Source: a virus
DNA length: 54,163 nucleotides
Direction: 5' to 3' (one strand)
Virus record (IMG/VR): IMGVR_UViG_3300032223_000637
Location: 1-54,163 of that record
Numbering within the stretch: the first letter of the stretch is position 1; each line of letters opens with the position of its first letter. Positions 24,842 to 31,790 of this stretch are shown here, one piece after another. A program made the position numbers and the translations under genes. A model generated the notes under the pieces. The model did not search any database and had not been told where the DNA came from. It worked only from the letters and a program-made list of their open reading frames with translations.

Positions 24842-25447
24842 ATGAAAACTTTTAAAGAATATCTAACCGAAAGCAAAAAAGTCTACAGCTTTAAGATTAA
24901 AGTTGCAGGTGAAGTTCCAGAAAAATTCGAGGAAAGCCTAAAAACTAGACTCGGACGCTGTAACGTTTTGACTTTGGAAAAACAAGCATCTACTCCGATC
25001 CAGGCATTGCCCATCGACTTTCCAGAACTAAAAAACTGTGAAGTTTCGATCTATGAAATGATCTGCGAGTATCCACTTATCGCTGATGAAATTAAACACG
25101 AACTAGTAGCATTAGAAATGTGCCCAACTCACTTCCGTGTTAAAAACTCATCAGATCCAACAGAAGAATACCAAGCAACAATGAACGAGCTACAAAGCGA
25201 CTCAGCATTGTTGACCGACGACAAATACAAAGAAGCAGGCAAAGTAAAACAAAAAGATTACTTTGGTGCAGATTACAACAAAGGTTTCTTAAAAGACTTA
25301 GAGAAAGTAGCTAAGGCACGTAAGAAAGAACTAGGACAAAAAGATATCAAGGGCGGCGAAAAAGACGCAGGTCTTGATTTCGGTAGTGCGTCAAAGAGTC
25401 CTGTAGGTTCACACCAAAACACGATTCCAGACCCTATCAAAGGATAA
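24842..25447 (+). CDS. Probable capsid-targeted (head-internal) protein with CTS-like N-terminus
   Basis: A 201-residue protein of unknown function. Its first eleven residues, MKTFKEYLTES, match the T4 capsid-targeting sequence of internal proteins (MKTYQEFIAEA) in register, including the L-x-E processing motif cleaved by the gp21 prohead protease. The middle has an alpha/beta pattern (FKIKVAGEVPEKFEESLKTRLG...); the C-terminal 70 residues are Lys/Asp/Gly-rich and probably disordered. A late box lies exactly five bases before the ATG. Inference: it is packaged in the prohead and may be processed there. It sits between small and large terminase genes, as related genes do in marine T4-like phages. 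Confidence 0.65.
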   Translation: MKTFKEYLTESKKVYSFKIKVAGEVPEKFEESLKTRLGRCNVLTLEKQASTPIQALPIDFPELKNCEVSIYEMICEYPLIADEIKHELVALEMCPTHFRVKNSSDPTEEYQATMNELQSDSALLTDDKYKEAGKVKQKDYFGADYNKGFLKDLEKVAKARKKELGQKDIKGGEKDAGLDFGSASKSPVGSHQNTIPDPIKG

Positions 25448-25453
25448 AAACAA

Positions 25454-26356
25454 ATGAACTTTCAAGATCTATACAAAAAGATTGCCTCATTAGACCAACC
25501 AGTTGCAGAAGCTGCAATTGAAGAATGCGGTGAACCAATGATGCCAGGTGCAATGTCAACCCCACATCAACCACCTTCAATGAGCATCAATGTGAATGCA
25601 CAAGGTATGGATGACATTTCCGAACTAATGAAGCTATTGGCTAAAATCAATCCAGAATCTGGACCAACACCGTTAGCTGGCAACGAGCCACAAATTGAAA
25701 TTGAACCAATGGACAAGCCAGTAGGCTTGCCAGGTGTTCCAAGCAATGCTCCTCCAATGGGTGATATTCTAAAATCACTAAGCGATATTGACAGCAAAGA
25801 AGAACCAGAGAATGATGGTAAAGACATTGACGGTGTTGACATCGGCGGACACGAAGAGCCAGATATGGATAATATGGGCGGCCCTAGCGACCACGATGCT
25901 GACAATCAAGACGAGCCAGAAGACGAAAGTCAAGGCTTTGACCCAGAGCAACCAGAAGGAGGTGGCGCTGGTGCAGGCGATATCAATAGCGATGACGAGC
26001 AAGAAGAAGCCTGGGCAAATGCTACTCCAGGTGCAGACGGTCCAGAAATCAAAGATGTAGATTATATGGTCAAACAAATTTCCGGTGGTATGAATCGTGA
26101 AAAGGGCCAATACAAGCACAGCTATAAAGCAGGTGATAATCCAATGGCAATGCCAGAAAGCGATTTACGTGCTATGATCAAAGCTGAGTTGAACAGCCGT
26201 TTACAGGCTATCAAAGAAGGCCGTGACGAAGGCAAGCCAGGCAAGAACTTTGCTAAGATTGCTAAGTCAGCAGGCAAACACTACGGCAGCAAAGAAGCTG
26301 GTGAACGTGTAGCAGGTGCTGTTCGTGCTAAGTTAGCCAAAGCTGGCAAACTATAA
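25454..26356 (+). CDS. Acidic, mostly disordered protein with basic C-terminal motif
   Basis: A 300-residue protein. A short helix (MNFQDLYKKIASLD) is followed by a Pro/Gly/Asp/Glu-rich disordered region (residues about 75-195, with several EEPE/DEPEDE tracts), then a basic C-terminus GKNFAKIAKSAGKHYGSKEAGERVAGAVRAKL that recurs in other phage proteins. The bipolar charge suggests a scaffold, core or DNA-mimic type protein. It lies in the packaging gene block and ends at a strong terminator. I do not recognise a function; a head-core role is a guess. An alternative L/I-x-E site (AAIEE near residue 22) is weak. Confidence 0.65.
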   Translation: MNFQDLYKKIASLDQPVAEAAIEECGEPMMPGAMSTPHQPPSMSINVNAQGMDDISELMKLLAKINPESGPTPLAGNEPQIEIEPMDKPVGLPGVPSNAPPMGDILKSLSDIDSKEEPENDGKDIDGVDIGGHEEPDMDNMGGPSDHDADNQDEPEDESQGFDPEQPEGGGAGAGDINSDDEQEEAWANATPGADGPEIKDVDYMVKQISGGMNREKGQYKHSYKAGDNPMAMPESDLRAMIKAELNSRLQAIKEGRDEGKPGKNFAKIAKSAGKHYGSKEAGERVAGAVRAKLAKAGKL

Positions 26357-26372
26357 GAGTTTAACGCTCGCC

Positions 26373-26400
26373 AAATAGGCTCTTCGGAGCCTATTTTTTT
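26373..26400 (+). terminator. Rho-independent terminator
   Basis: AAATAGGCTC-TTCG-GAGCCTATTT hairpin, ten base pairs with a stable UUCG tetraloop, running into T7. It ends the transcript just before the large terminase late box. Confidence 0.92.
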
Positions 26401-26403
26401 CAT

Positions 26404-26409
26404 TAAATA
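26404..26409 (+). promoter_or_regulatory. Late-type promoter box TAAATA for large terminase
   Basis: ATTAAATAAAGTATGG: four bases before the ATG at 26414, right after the terminator hairpin. No Shine-Dalgarno sequence fits between the terminator and the start codon. Confidence 0.6.
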
Positions 26410-26413
26410 AAGT

Positions 26414-28000
26414 ATGGCAAAAAGTTTAGACGGCGTATTAATTAAGAAAGCTCATAAGCAAGATCGTTATACTCTTGAAGAAGTAAAACATCTTGAAGCG
26501 TGTATGGATCCAGTTACTGGACCATTATACTTTATGACGCACTTCTTGAAAATTCAGCACCCTGTGCGCGGTGCTATCGATTTCAAACCTTACGAATATC
26601 AGGTAAGACTTATCGAAGCATATCATAATCACAAAGATGTGATCGCTATGTTACCTAGACAGATGGGTAAAACTACCTGTGCCTGCGGATACTTATTATG
26701 GTTTACAATGTTTGTACCTGAAGCACAGGTGCTGATTGCTGCTCACAAGTATGAAGGTGCGCAGGACATTATGAATCGCTATCGCTATGGTTATGAAAAC
26801 CTACCCGACTTCATTCGTGCAGGTGTTATCAGCTATAACAGAAATACAATCGAATACGACAATGGAGCACGTATTCAAGCAACAACAACTACAGAAAATA
26901 CCGGTCGTGGTAAGTCTTTATCACTGATTTACTGTGATGAGTTTGCGTTCGTTCAGCCTCCAGAAAAAGCCAAAGAGTTTTGGACTGCGTTATCGCCAAC
27001 ATTGTCAACAGGTGGTCGTGCTATTATTACATCAACACCGAACTCAGACGAAGATCAGTTCGCTATGATTTGGACTGAAGCCAACAAAAAGTTTGATGAG
27101 TTTGGCAACGAGCAAGAGCTAGGTGTTAACGGATTCTTCCCTTATTTTGCTACTTGGGATGAACACCCAGATCGAGACGATGCTTGGGCAGCGGTTGAAC
27201 GTGCTAAGATTGGTGAGGAACGTTTCCGCCGTGAATTTGATTGTGAATTCTTGATCTTTGATGAAACGTTAATCAACGCAGTAAAACTAGCAGAACTCAA
27301 GGGTAATGATCCTGTAATGACAATGGGACAAACACGTTGGTACAAAGACGTCGATCCTAGAGCAACATACCTCGTATCATTAGATCCCAGCCTAGGTACA
27401 GGTGGCGACTACGGTGCTATACAGGTCTACGAAATGCCTAGTATGATACAGGTAGCAGAGTGGCATCATAATCTAACTCCTGTGCAGAATCAAGTCAAGC
27501 ATATGAGAGAGATCCTAAAGTACATACAAGAACGATCTGCAGAAAAAGGTGGCAGTCCGCAAATATATTACAGTGTTGAAAATAATAATATTGGTGAAGC
27601 CGCGTTGATTGTTATCAGCGATATTGGTGAAGAAAACTTTCCAGGACTGTTCTTAAGTGAACCTATACGCAAAGGACACGTTCGTAAGTTCCGTAAAGGA
27701 TTTAACACTACACACCGTACAAAAGTAGCTACTTGTAGCCAACTTAAGAATCTACTAGAAACCAACAAAATGAAGATCAATTCCAAAGCATTGATTTCTG
27801 AACTAAAAACATTCGTTGCTAGCGGGCTTGGATTCAAAGCCAAAAGCGGTGAGCACGATGACCTAGTAAGCTCTACACTGCTGATCATACGTATGGCGGA
27901 TGTACTAGCAGACTGGGATCCTAAGATCTACGAAAAAATGACTGAAAAAATCACAGAGGAACAGATGCCTCTACCAATCTTTATTAGCACAGGGTTTTGA
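26414..28000 (+). CDS. 17: Terminase large subunit (gp17)
   Basis: A 528-residue packaging motor and nuclease. Walker A PRQMGKTT (residues 81-88), Walker B LIYCDEF near 175 and the C-motif region TSTPNS make up the ATPase. The RNase H-like nuclease has SLDPSLGTGGDYGAI, SVENNNIGEAALI and HDDLVSSTLLI, corresponding to T4 gp17 D401, E458 and D542. It is shorter than T4 gp17 (610 residues), mostly by a shorter N-terminus. It pumps DNA into the prohead through the portal. It is preceded by a terminator and late box, and its TGA overlaps the next late box. Confidence 0.96.
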   Translation: MAKSLDGVLIKKAHKQDRYTLEEVKHLEACMDPVTGPLYFMTHFLKIQHPVRGAIDFKPYEYQVRLIEAYHNHKDVIAMLPRQMGKTTCACGYLLWFTMFVPEAQVLIAAHKYEGAQDIMNRYRYGYENLPDFIRAGVISYNRNTIEYDNGARIQATTTTENTGRGKSLSLIYCDEFAFVQPPEKAKEFWTALSPTLSTGGRAIITSTPNSDEDQFAMIWTEANKKFDEFGNEQELGVNGFFPYFATWDEHPDRDDAWAAVERAKIGEERFRREFDCEFLIFDETLINAVKLAELKGNDPVMTMGQTRWYKDVDPRATYLVSLDPSLGTGGDYGAIQVYEMPSMIQVAEWHHNLTPVQNQVKHMREILKYIQERSAEKGGSPQIYYSVENNNIGEAALIVISDIGEENFPGLFLSEPIRKGHVRKFRKGFNTTHRTKVATCSQLKNLLETNKMKINSKALISELKTFVASGLGFKAKSGEHDDLVSSTLLIIRMADVLADWDPKIYEKMTEKITEEQMPLPIFISTGF

Positions 28001-28006
28001 TAAATA
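28001..28006 (+). promoter_or_regulatory. Late-type promoter box TAAATA
   Basis: GATAAATATAACTATGG: five bases before the ATG at 28012, overlapping the gp17 stop codon (TGA 27998-28000). No Shine-Dalgarno sequence is present. Confidence 0.6.
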
Positions 28007-28011
28007 TAACT

Positions 28012-29889
28012 ATGGACGCAAGAAACAACATAGCCACCGATTTATTCTATAAAATTAGAAGCCGTTTCACCGGGTTAAAACTAGGTGAAGAAACTGGGCA
28101 GATCACAATCAACCCAGAAGAAGCAAGATTCTTTGATTTTGATTATATGGAAGGCGAAAAACCAATCGGACACGTTAGTATTAGCCTAGCTGAACCCAAT
28201 TCAATGAAGGTTTATTTCAGCCACGGCATTACAGAAGCTATGGATGGCGCACAAAAAGATAACTGGTACGGTTTCTTGAAAGAATTAAGAATGTTTGCCA
28301 AGCGCAGACTATTGAATTTTGACACACGTGATATTGCCAAGGACAATCTTGATAAGCGAGATTATGAATTTTTAAGTCAATATTCACAACCAAAACCAAC
28401 ATCAAACGATATGATAACTACACCCGTCGGAGAAAGCATTATGGCAGAAAGCAGCTTATATGGCACAAAAACTATGAGCTATCAAAAGCTAATGGACACA
28501 AGATTGATTATTAAACACAGTCAAGCATTAGCAGATGATATGGTACCAGGAGCACGTTCAAGAAACATTTCAGCATTGTTTGTTGAAAACCAAGACGGCG
28601 AACGTTTTAAATATCCTTTCATTCACCTAGCAGGCGCTCGTGCAATGCAACGTCACGTAGCCAATGGCGGTAAGCCATATGATGCGATAGGTGAAAGCAT
28701 TATTAAGATGAGCGAGGAAATTGCTCAACTAAGAAGTTTCAGCAACTATGTTGTTCGTAATGATTTGATGAATAGTCAAACCAATAATATCGTTGAACGT
28801 AGTACAGGCGCATTAGATCACTTACGCGATCAAATTAAAAATCTATCAAAACAAAGTCACTACGAGGCATACAGAGAAAGTTTCCAGGCACAAACACCAA
28901 TGGAAGTTCCACAAGACGTAGTAGAAGATTTCACAGAAAAATTCACAGTTAAGAATTTTAAAGAAGATATCGCTTCAGTATTTCCAGTACTGTATCGCCT
29001 AATGAAAGAAAGCGAAGTAGGCTACTCCGACATAGTCGCAATGACCACACACGATGAAATAGCAAATGAAGAACAAGAACCTACAAATTACGATCCATTT
29101 GCCAAGTTTGAAGCTTGGGCAATGGGTTTAGGCGAAGATAGCGCAATCCAAAGCCAAGATCCTGAAGAACAACAGGCGGCAATGCAACAGTTACAAGAAC
29201 TAGTGAGTCAACATTTTCCAGCAGGCGTAGATGGCAATAACGCTATCCAAAGCCTAAAAGGAATCATTGAAGATCCACAATTAGATCAGGCTATCAAAGA
29301 ACAGTCACAACAAGACCCAGACAGTTGCTGCAGAGGTCTAGTTAAAGATTGGTTAGAAGCAAACGCACCAGAGGTGTTAGAGCAATTAGATTTTGGTGAC
29401 TTTGTTGATGATCAAGATATGGACGGTCAACCAGATGGCGCACAAGCACCAGCTGAACCAACAGGCGGACAAGAACAACCAGCACAGCCAGAAGAAGAGG
29501 CAGCTGATCCTAATCATCCAGAATATGACAAACAAGATGATTACGATTTACCTCCGTCTGCAAGAGGCAAAGGCACAGACAAGTATAGATTACCAGATAC
29601 CAAAAAACACGATGACCGTCACGCTCGTGATTTCCGCAAGCGTTCAGGTCAAGAAGAATCAATGGATATCAAAGAAATTGCAGAATTTGTACATAGCTTC
29701 TATGACAAAGATTCAGGCACATTCCCTAAAGGGCCAGAAGGCGTTGCAGTTATGGTAGGCAAGAAGTTTGGAGAACAGGCTGAGCAAGTAGCTCGTAAAT
29801 TCGTAGAAAGAATGGCTCCACATCAAACAACTGAGCAAAATCCAGAATTACAAGAATTAATGCGCATCAAAGAATTATCAGGCATTTAA
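28012..29889 (+). CDS. Large conserved phage protein, probably virion-associated
   Basis: A 625-residue protein from ATG 28012; a TTG at 27997 would place the start upstream of the late box and is unlikely. Residues 1-120 form an alpha/beta domain (ARFFDFDYMEGEKPIGHVSISL, KVYFSHGITEAMDG). Residues 150-250 include LYGTKTMSYQKLMDTRLIIKHSQ and RSRNISALFVENQDGERFKYPF...GARAMQRHVANGGKPYD. Residues about 465-550 are acidic and Gln/Pro-rich, and a helical C-terminus follows (FVHSFYDKDSGTFPKGPEGVAVMVGKKFGEQA). Similar proteins are widespread in marine T4-like phages after gp17 but have no known function. Late expression suggests a virion or assembly role. Confidence 0.7.
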   Translation: MDARNNIATDLFYKIRSRFTGLKLGEETGQITINPEEARFFDFDYMEGEKPIGHVSISLAEPNSMKVYFSHGITEAMDGAQKDNWYGFLKELRMFAKRRLLNFDTRDIAKDNLDKRDYEFLSQYSQPKPTSNDMITTPVGESIMAESSLYGTKTMSYQKLMDTRLIIKHSQALADDMVPGARSRNISALFVENQDGERFKYPFIHLAGARAMQRHVANGGKPYDAIGESIIKMSEEIAQLRSFSNYVVRNDLMNSQTNNIVERSTGALDHLRDQIKNLSKQSHYEAYRESFQAQTPMEVPQDVVEDFTEKFTVKNFKEDIASVFPVLYRLMKESEVGYSDIVAMTTHDEIANEEQEPTNYDPFAKFEAWAMGLGEDSAIQSQDPEEQQAAMQQLQELVSQHFPAGVDGNNAIQSLKGIIEDPQLDQAIKEQSQQDPDSCCRGLVKDWLEANAPEVLEQLDFGDFVDDQDMDGQPDGAQAPAEPTGGQEQPAQPEEEAADPNHPEYDKQDDYDLPPSARGKGTDKYRLPDTKKHDDRHARDFRKRSGQEESMDIKEIAEFVHSFYDKDSGTFPKGPEGVAVMVGKKFGEQAEQVARKFVERMAPHQTTEQNPELQELMRIKELSGI

Positions 29890-29930
29890 AGATTGTTCGT
29901 TGCGGTTAGGGTGGATTAAGCACCCGGAAG

Positions 29931-29956
29931 AAGGGCACTAGGTGCCCTTTCTTTTT
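29931..29956 (+). terminator. Rho-independent terminator
   Basis: AAGGGCAC-TAG-GTGCCCTT hairpin followed by TTTCTTTTT-type tract, 40 bases after the preceding stop. It separates the packaging region from the replication/recombination region. Confidence 0.88.
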
Positions 29957-30063
29957 GGACAAATTAAATTAAACTTTATTGTCAACGTTTAGTCCTACTA
30001 GAGCGTTATATATATACGCAGGGAAGATTCTTTGCGTACAACAACCATAAAGGAAACTTTAAA

Positions 30064-30264
30064 ATGAAAAAAGTAATCGCAATTTTCGCAACATTGTTCG
30101 CAGTATCAGCTTTTGCAGCAGATGCTCCTAAAGCACCAGCAGCAGCTCCAGCAGCAAGCGCCCCAGCGAAAGCAGAGGTTAAGCCTGTCAAAAGCGAAAA
30201 GAAAGAACATAAAAAGGCTGAGTCAAAAGCCGCTACTGCTCCTACAGCACCAGCAGCTAAGTGA
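30064..30264 (+). CDS. Small secreted Ala/Lys/Pro-rich protein
   Basis: A 66-residue protein with a textbook signal peptide: MKK, a hydrophobic core VIAIFATLFAV and an AFA-AD type I cleavage site, leaving about 46 residues made of Ala, Pro and Lys. The ribosome site is AAGGAAAC. The upstream region has an AT-rich run (30005-30016) and a six-base-pair hairpin (30015-30020 with 30033-30038) in the likely leader. A protein exported to the periplasm is unusual for this region; roles in envelope modification, superinfection exclusion or lysis timing are possible, but nothing specific is visible. The style (AFAAD followed by Ala/Lys repeats) resembles small proteobacterial periplasmic proteins, so host acquisition is possible. 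Confidence 0.65.
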   Translation: MKKVIAIFATLFAVSAFAADAPKAPAAAPAASAPAKAEVKPVKSEKKEHKKAESKAATAPTAPAAK

Positions 30265-30433
30265 TGATGATGACGTCATTGTCGACGATGACGTTACATT
30301 TGGTCGCAATCGAAGAGCTTACGAATTTGGTAAACTTGTACACGAAGAAGCAGTTTTATCAGAGTATGTAAAATTTAGATTGTGGCTAGCAAGACAATTA
30401 GCGTTAGCTAAGTATCAGGAAAAGTGGGCTTGA
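30260..30433 (+). CDS. Conserved-looking frame without a start codon; possible +1 frameshift product
   Basis: Directly after the stop of the secreted protein, the +1 frame stays open and encodes about 57 residues, SDDDDVIVDDDVTFGRNRRAYEFGKLVHEEAVLSEY..., ending LARQLALAKYQEKWA. Its composition and helix pattern look like a real protein and unlike a shadow frame. No ATG, GTG or TTG lies in this frame near its beginning; the only upstream ATG (30113) would read through the secreted gene as a Gln/Leu-rich shadow. Either ribosomes shift +1 at GCT-AAG-TGA (30256-30264), or an ATT at 30278 is used, or a one-base indel destroyed the start. Confidence 0.45.
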   Translation, partial: SDDDDVIVDDDVTFGRNRRAYEFGKLVHEEAVLSEYVKFRLWLARQLALAKYQEKWA

Positions 30434-30448
30434 CCCACTTTTTCTTTT
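30421..30448 (+). terminator. Rho-independent terminator
   Basis: AAAGTGGG-CTTGA-CCCACTTT hairpin with a T5CT4 tail. The hairpin contains the TGA stop (30431-30433) of the preceding frame, which supports that frame being a real gene end. Confidence 0.85.
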
Positions 30449-30483
30449 GGTGAAAAATAGTCAAAATTATTTCAAGAAATGTG

Positions 30484-30512
30484 TTGACTTTACTAAATAA
30501 AAAGCACATAAT
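30484..30512 (+). promoter_or_regulatory. Sigma-70 promoter for gp32
   Basis: TTGACT (30484-30489), exact 17-base spacer, CATAAT (30507-30512). It is followed by a leader of about 50 bases ending in ATAGGAGGC before the gp32 ATG. Confidence 0.72.
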
Positions 30513-30568
30513 AATAACTGTGCATAAGGCATATAAACATTTTAGGCATAACATAGGAGGCATATAAA

Positions 30569-31543
30569 ATGGCTACATTAGCAGAAATTCGCGCTAAACT
30601 TCAAGAAGCGCAAGGTAAGTCCACAGGACAATCAAGCGGCGGCGACAACGCAATTTACCCCCACTGGAATATGCAAGAAGGCAAAGAAGCCGTAGTACGT
30701 TTCTTACCTGACGGCAATCCAAACAACACATTCTTCTGGGTTGAACGTGCAATGATTAAACTACCATTTGCAGGTATCAAAGGGGAAACAGACAGCAAAC
30801 AAGTTCAAGTACAAGTTCCTTGTGTGGAAATGTATAATGATGGTTCAGTATGTCCAATTCTTTCAGAAGTACGTGGCTGGTTTAAAGATAAATCATTAGA
30901 AGAAATGGGTCGTAAATATTGGAAGAAACGTTCATACATCTTCCAAGGCTTCATCGTTGAAGATCCGCTTAAAGAAGATAAGACACCAGAGAATCCAATC
31001 CGTAGATTCATCATCGGTCCTCAAATCTATCAAATCATCCGTTCAGCACTTATGGATCCAGAGTTGGAAGAATTGCCAACTGACTTTCTACGTGGTGTAG
31101 ATTTCCGTATCGCTAAGACATCAAAAGGTGGCTTTGCTGATTACTCTACAAGTAAATGGTCACGTCGTGAACGTGCTTTGACAGATATTGACAAGGCAGC
31201 GATTGAAGCTCACGGCTTGTTTAACTTGTCAGACTTCCTACCTAAGAAACCAACAGACGTTGAGTTGAAAGTTATGAAGGAAATGTTTGAAGCGTCAGTA
31301 GACGGTGAAGCATATGATATGGAACGTTGGGGTCAATACTTCAAACCAGCCGGTATGAGTGCCGCAACTGGTGATCCACATCGTGCAACTGCCAACACCG
31401 CAACTCCAGCGGCTCCAGCAAGTGAAGACTACGATGACGAGCCAGTAGCAAAGACAGCACCAGCGGCTGCTCCTAGCACTGCGTCAGCAGATAACAGTCG
31501 TGCCCAAGACATCTTGGCAATGATTCGTAATCGTCAAAAGTAA
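30569..31543 (+). CDS. 32: Single-stranded DNA-binding protein (gp32)
   Basis: A 324-residue protein. The N-terminal MATLAEIRAKLQEAQ helix mediates cooperativity; the OB-fold core contains HWNMQEGKEAVVRFLPDG, NPNNTFFWVERAMIKLPF and a W/Y/F-rich stretch RGWFKDKSLEEMGRKYWKKRSYIFQGFIV; the acidic DYDDEPV region with a disordered tail recruits partners. T4 gp32 has a zinc site (His64, Cys77, Cys87, Cys90); here only VPCVEMYNDGSVCPI is present, so two of the four ligands are missing and the zinc site is probably lost, as in cyanophage gp32. It has a strong AGGAGG ribosome site and sigma-70 promoter, consistent with high early expression. Confidence 0.95.
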   Translation: MATLAEIRAKLQEAQGKSTGQSSGGDNAIYPHWNMQEGKEAVVRFLPDGNPNNTFFWVERAMIKLPFAGIKGETDSKQVQVQVPCVEMYNDGSVCPILSEVRGWFKDKSLEEMGRKYWKKRSYIFQGFIVEDPLKEDKTPENPIRRFIIGPQIYQIIRSALMDPELEELPTDFLRGVDFRIAKTSKGGFADYSTSKWSRRERALTDIDKAAIEAHGLFNLSDFLPKKPTDVELKVMKEMFEASVDGEAYDMERWGQYFKPAGMSAATGDPHRATANTATPAAPASEDYDDEPVAKTAPAAAPSTASADNSRAQDILAMIRNRQK

Positions 31544-31551
31544 TATAAAGC

Positions 31552-31577
31552 AAGAGTGCGGGTAATCTCGCACTCTT
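31552..31577 (+). terminator. Hairpin after gp32, terminator or attenuator
   Basis: AAGAGTGCG-GGTAATCT-CGCACTCTT, nine base pairs, with only a short TTATT tail. It probably gives partial termination, reducing read-through from abundant gp32 mRNA into the small gene and uvsX. Confidence 0.7.
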
Positions 31578-31598
31578 ATTCACTCTAGGAGAATAACA

Positions 31599-31790
31599 AT
31601 GGCAAAACTAACTAAACTTGCAAAAGTAAATGAATCTATCACTATCAATCGTTATGACAATGGTTGGATGGTAGAAGTGGGCGGTCGCGATGATGAAAGC
31701 GAATGGAAAAACGCTAAGATCCTTTGTAATACAGAAGAAGAAATGCTTGCTGTAGTACAAGAATGGAATACTATGGAGTTAGATCAATAA
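31599..31790 (+). CDS. Small conserved hypothetical protein
   Basis: A 63-residue soluble protein (INRYDNGWMVEVGGRDDESEWKNAKILCNTEEEMLAVVQEW), mixed beta strands and a C-terminal helix; the YDNGWMVEV pattern is common in small T4-like phage proteins of unknown function. The ribosome site is TAGGAG. Its stop overlaps the uvsX start (TAATG at 31788-31792), so it is translationally coupled to recombinase synthesis. Confidence 0.75.
   Translation: MAKLTKLAKVNESITINRYDNGWMVEVGGRDDESEWKNAKILCNTEEEMLAVVQEWNTMELDQ

Noticed and set aside
25567-26119. Long open frames on both alternative strands across the acidic protein gene
   Set aside because: They arise from the biased GAN/CCN codon content of the disordered region and have no starts with ribosome sites.
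27997-28011. TTG start for the 28012 gene
   Set aside because: It lies upstream of the predicted late +1 and adds residues encoded by the promoter box; ATG 28012 matches the spacing of sister genes.
30113-30262. Upstream ATG of the downstream frame at 30113 as a true start
   Set aside because: The first 50 codons would be a Gln/Leu-rich shadow of the signal-peptide gene, with no ribosome site; only the part after 30260 looks like protein.
30264-30371. ATGATGATG-started 35-codon frame after the secreted protein
   Set aside because: The translation is low-quality and lies out of frame with the better conserved-looking domain; ribosome site absent.
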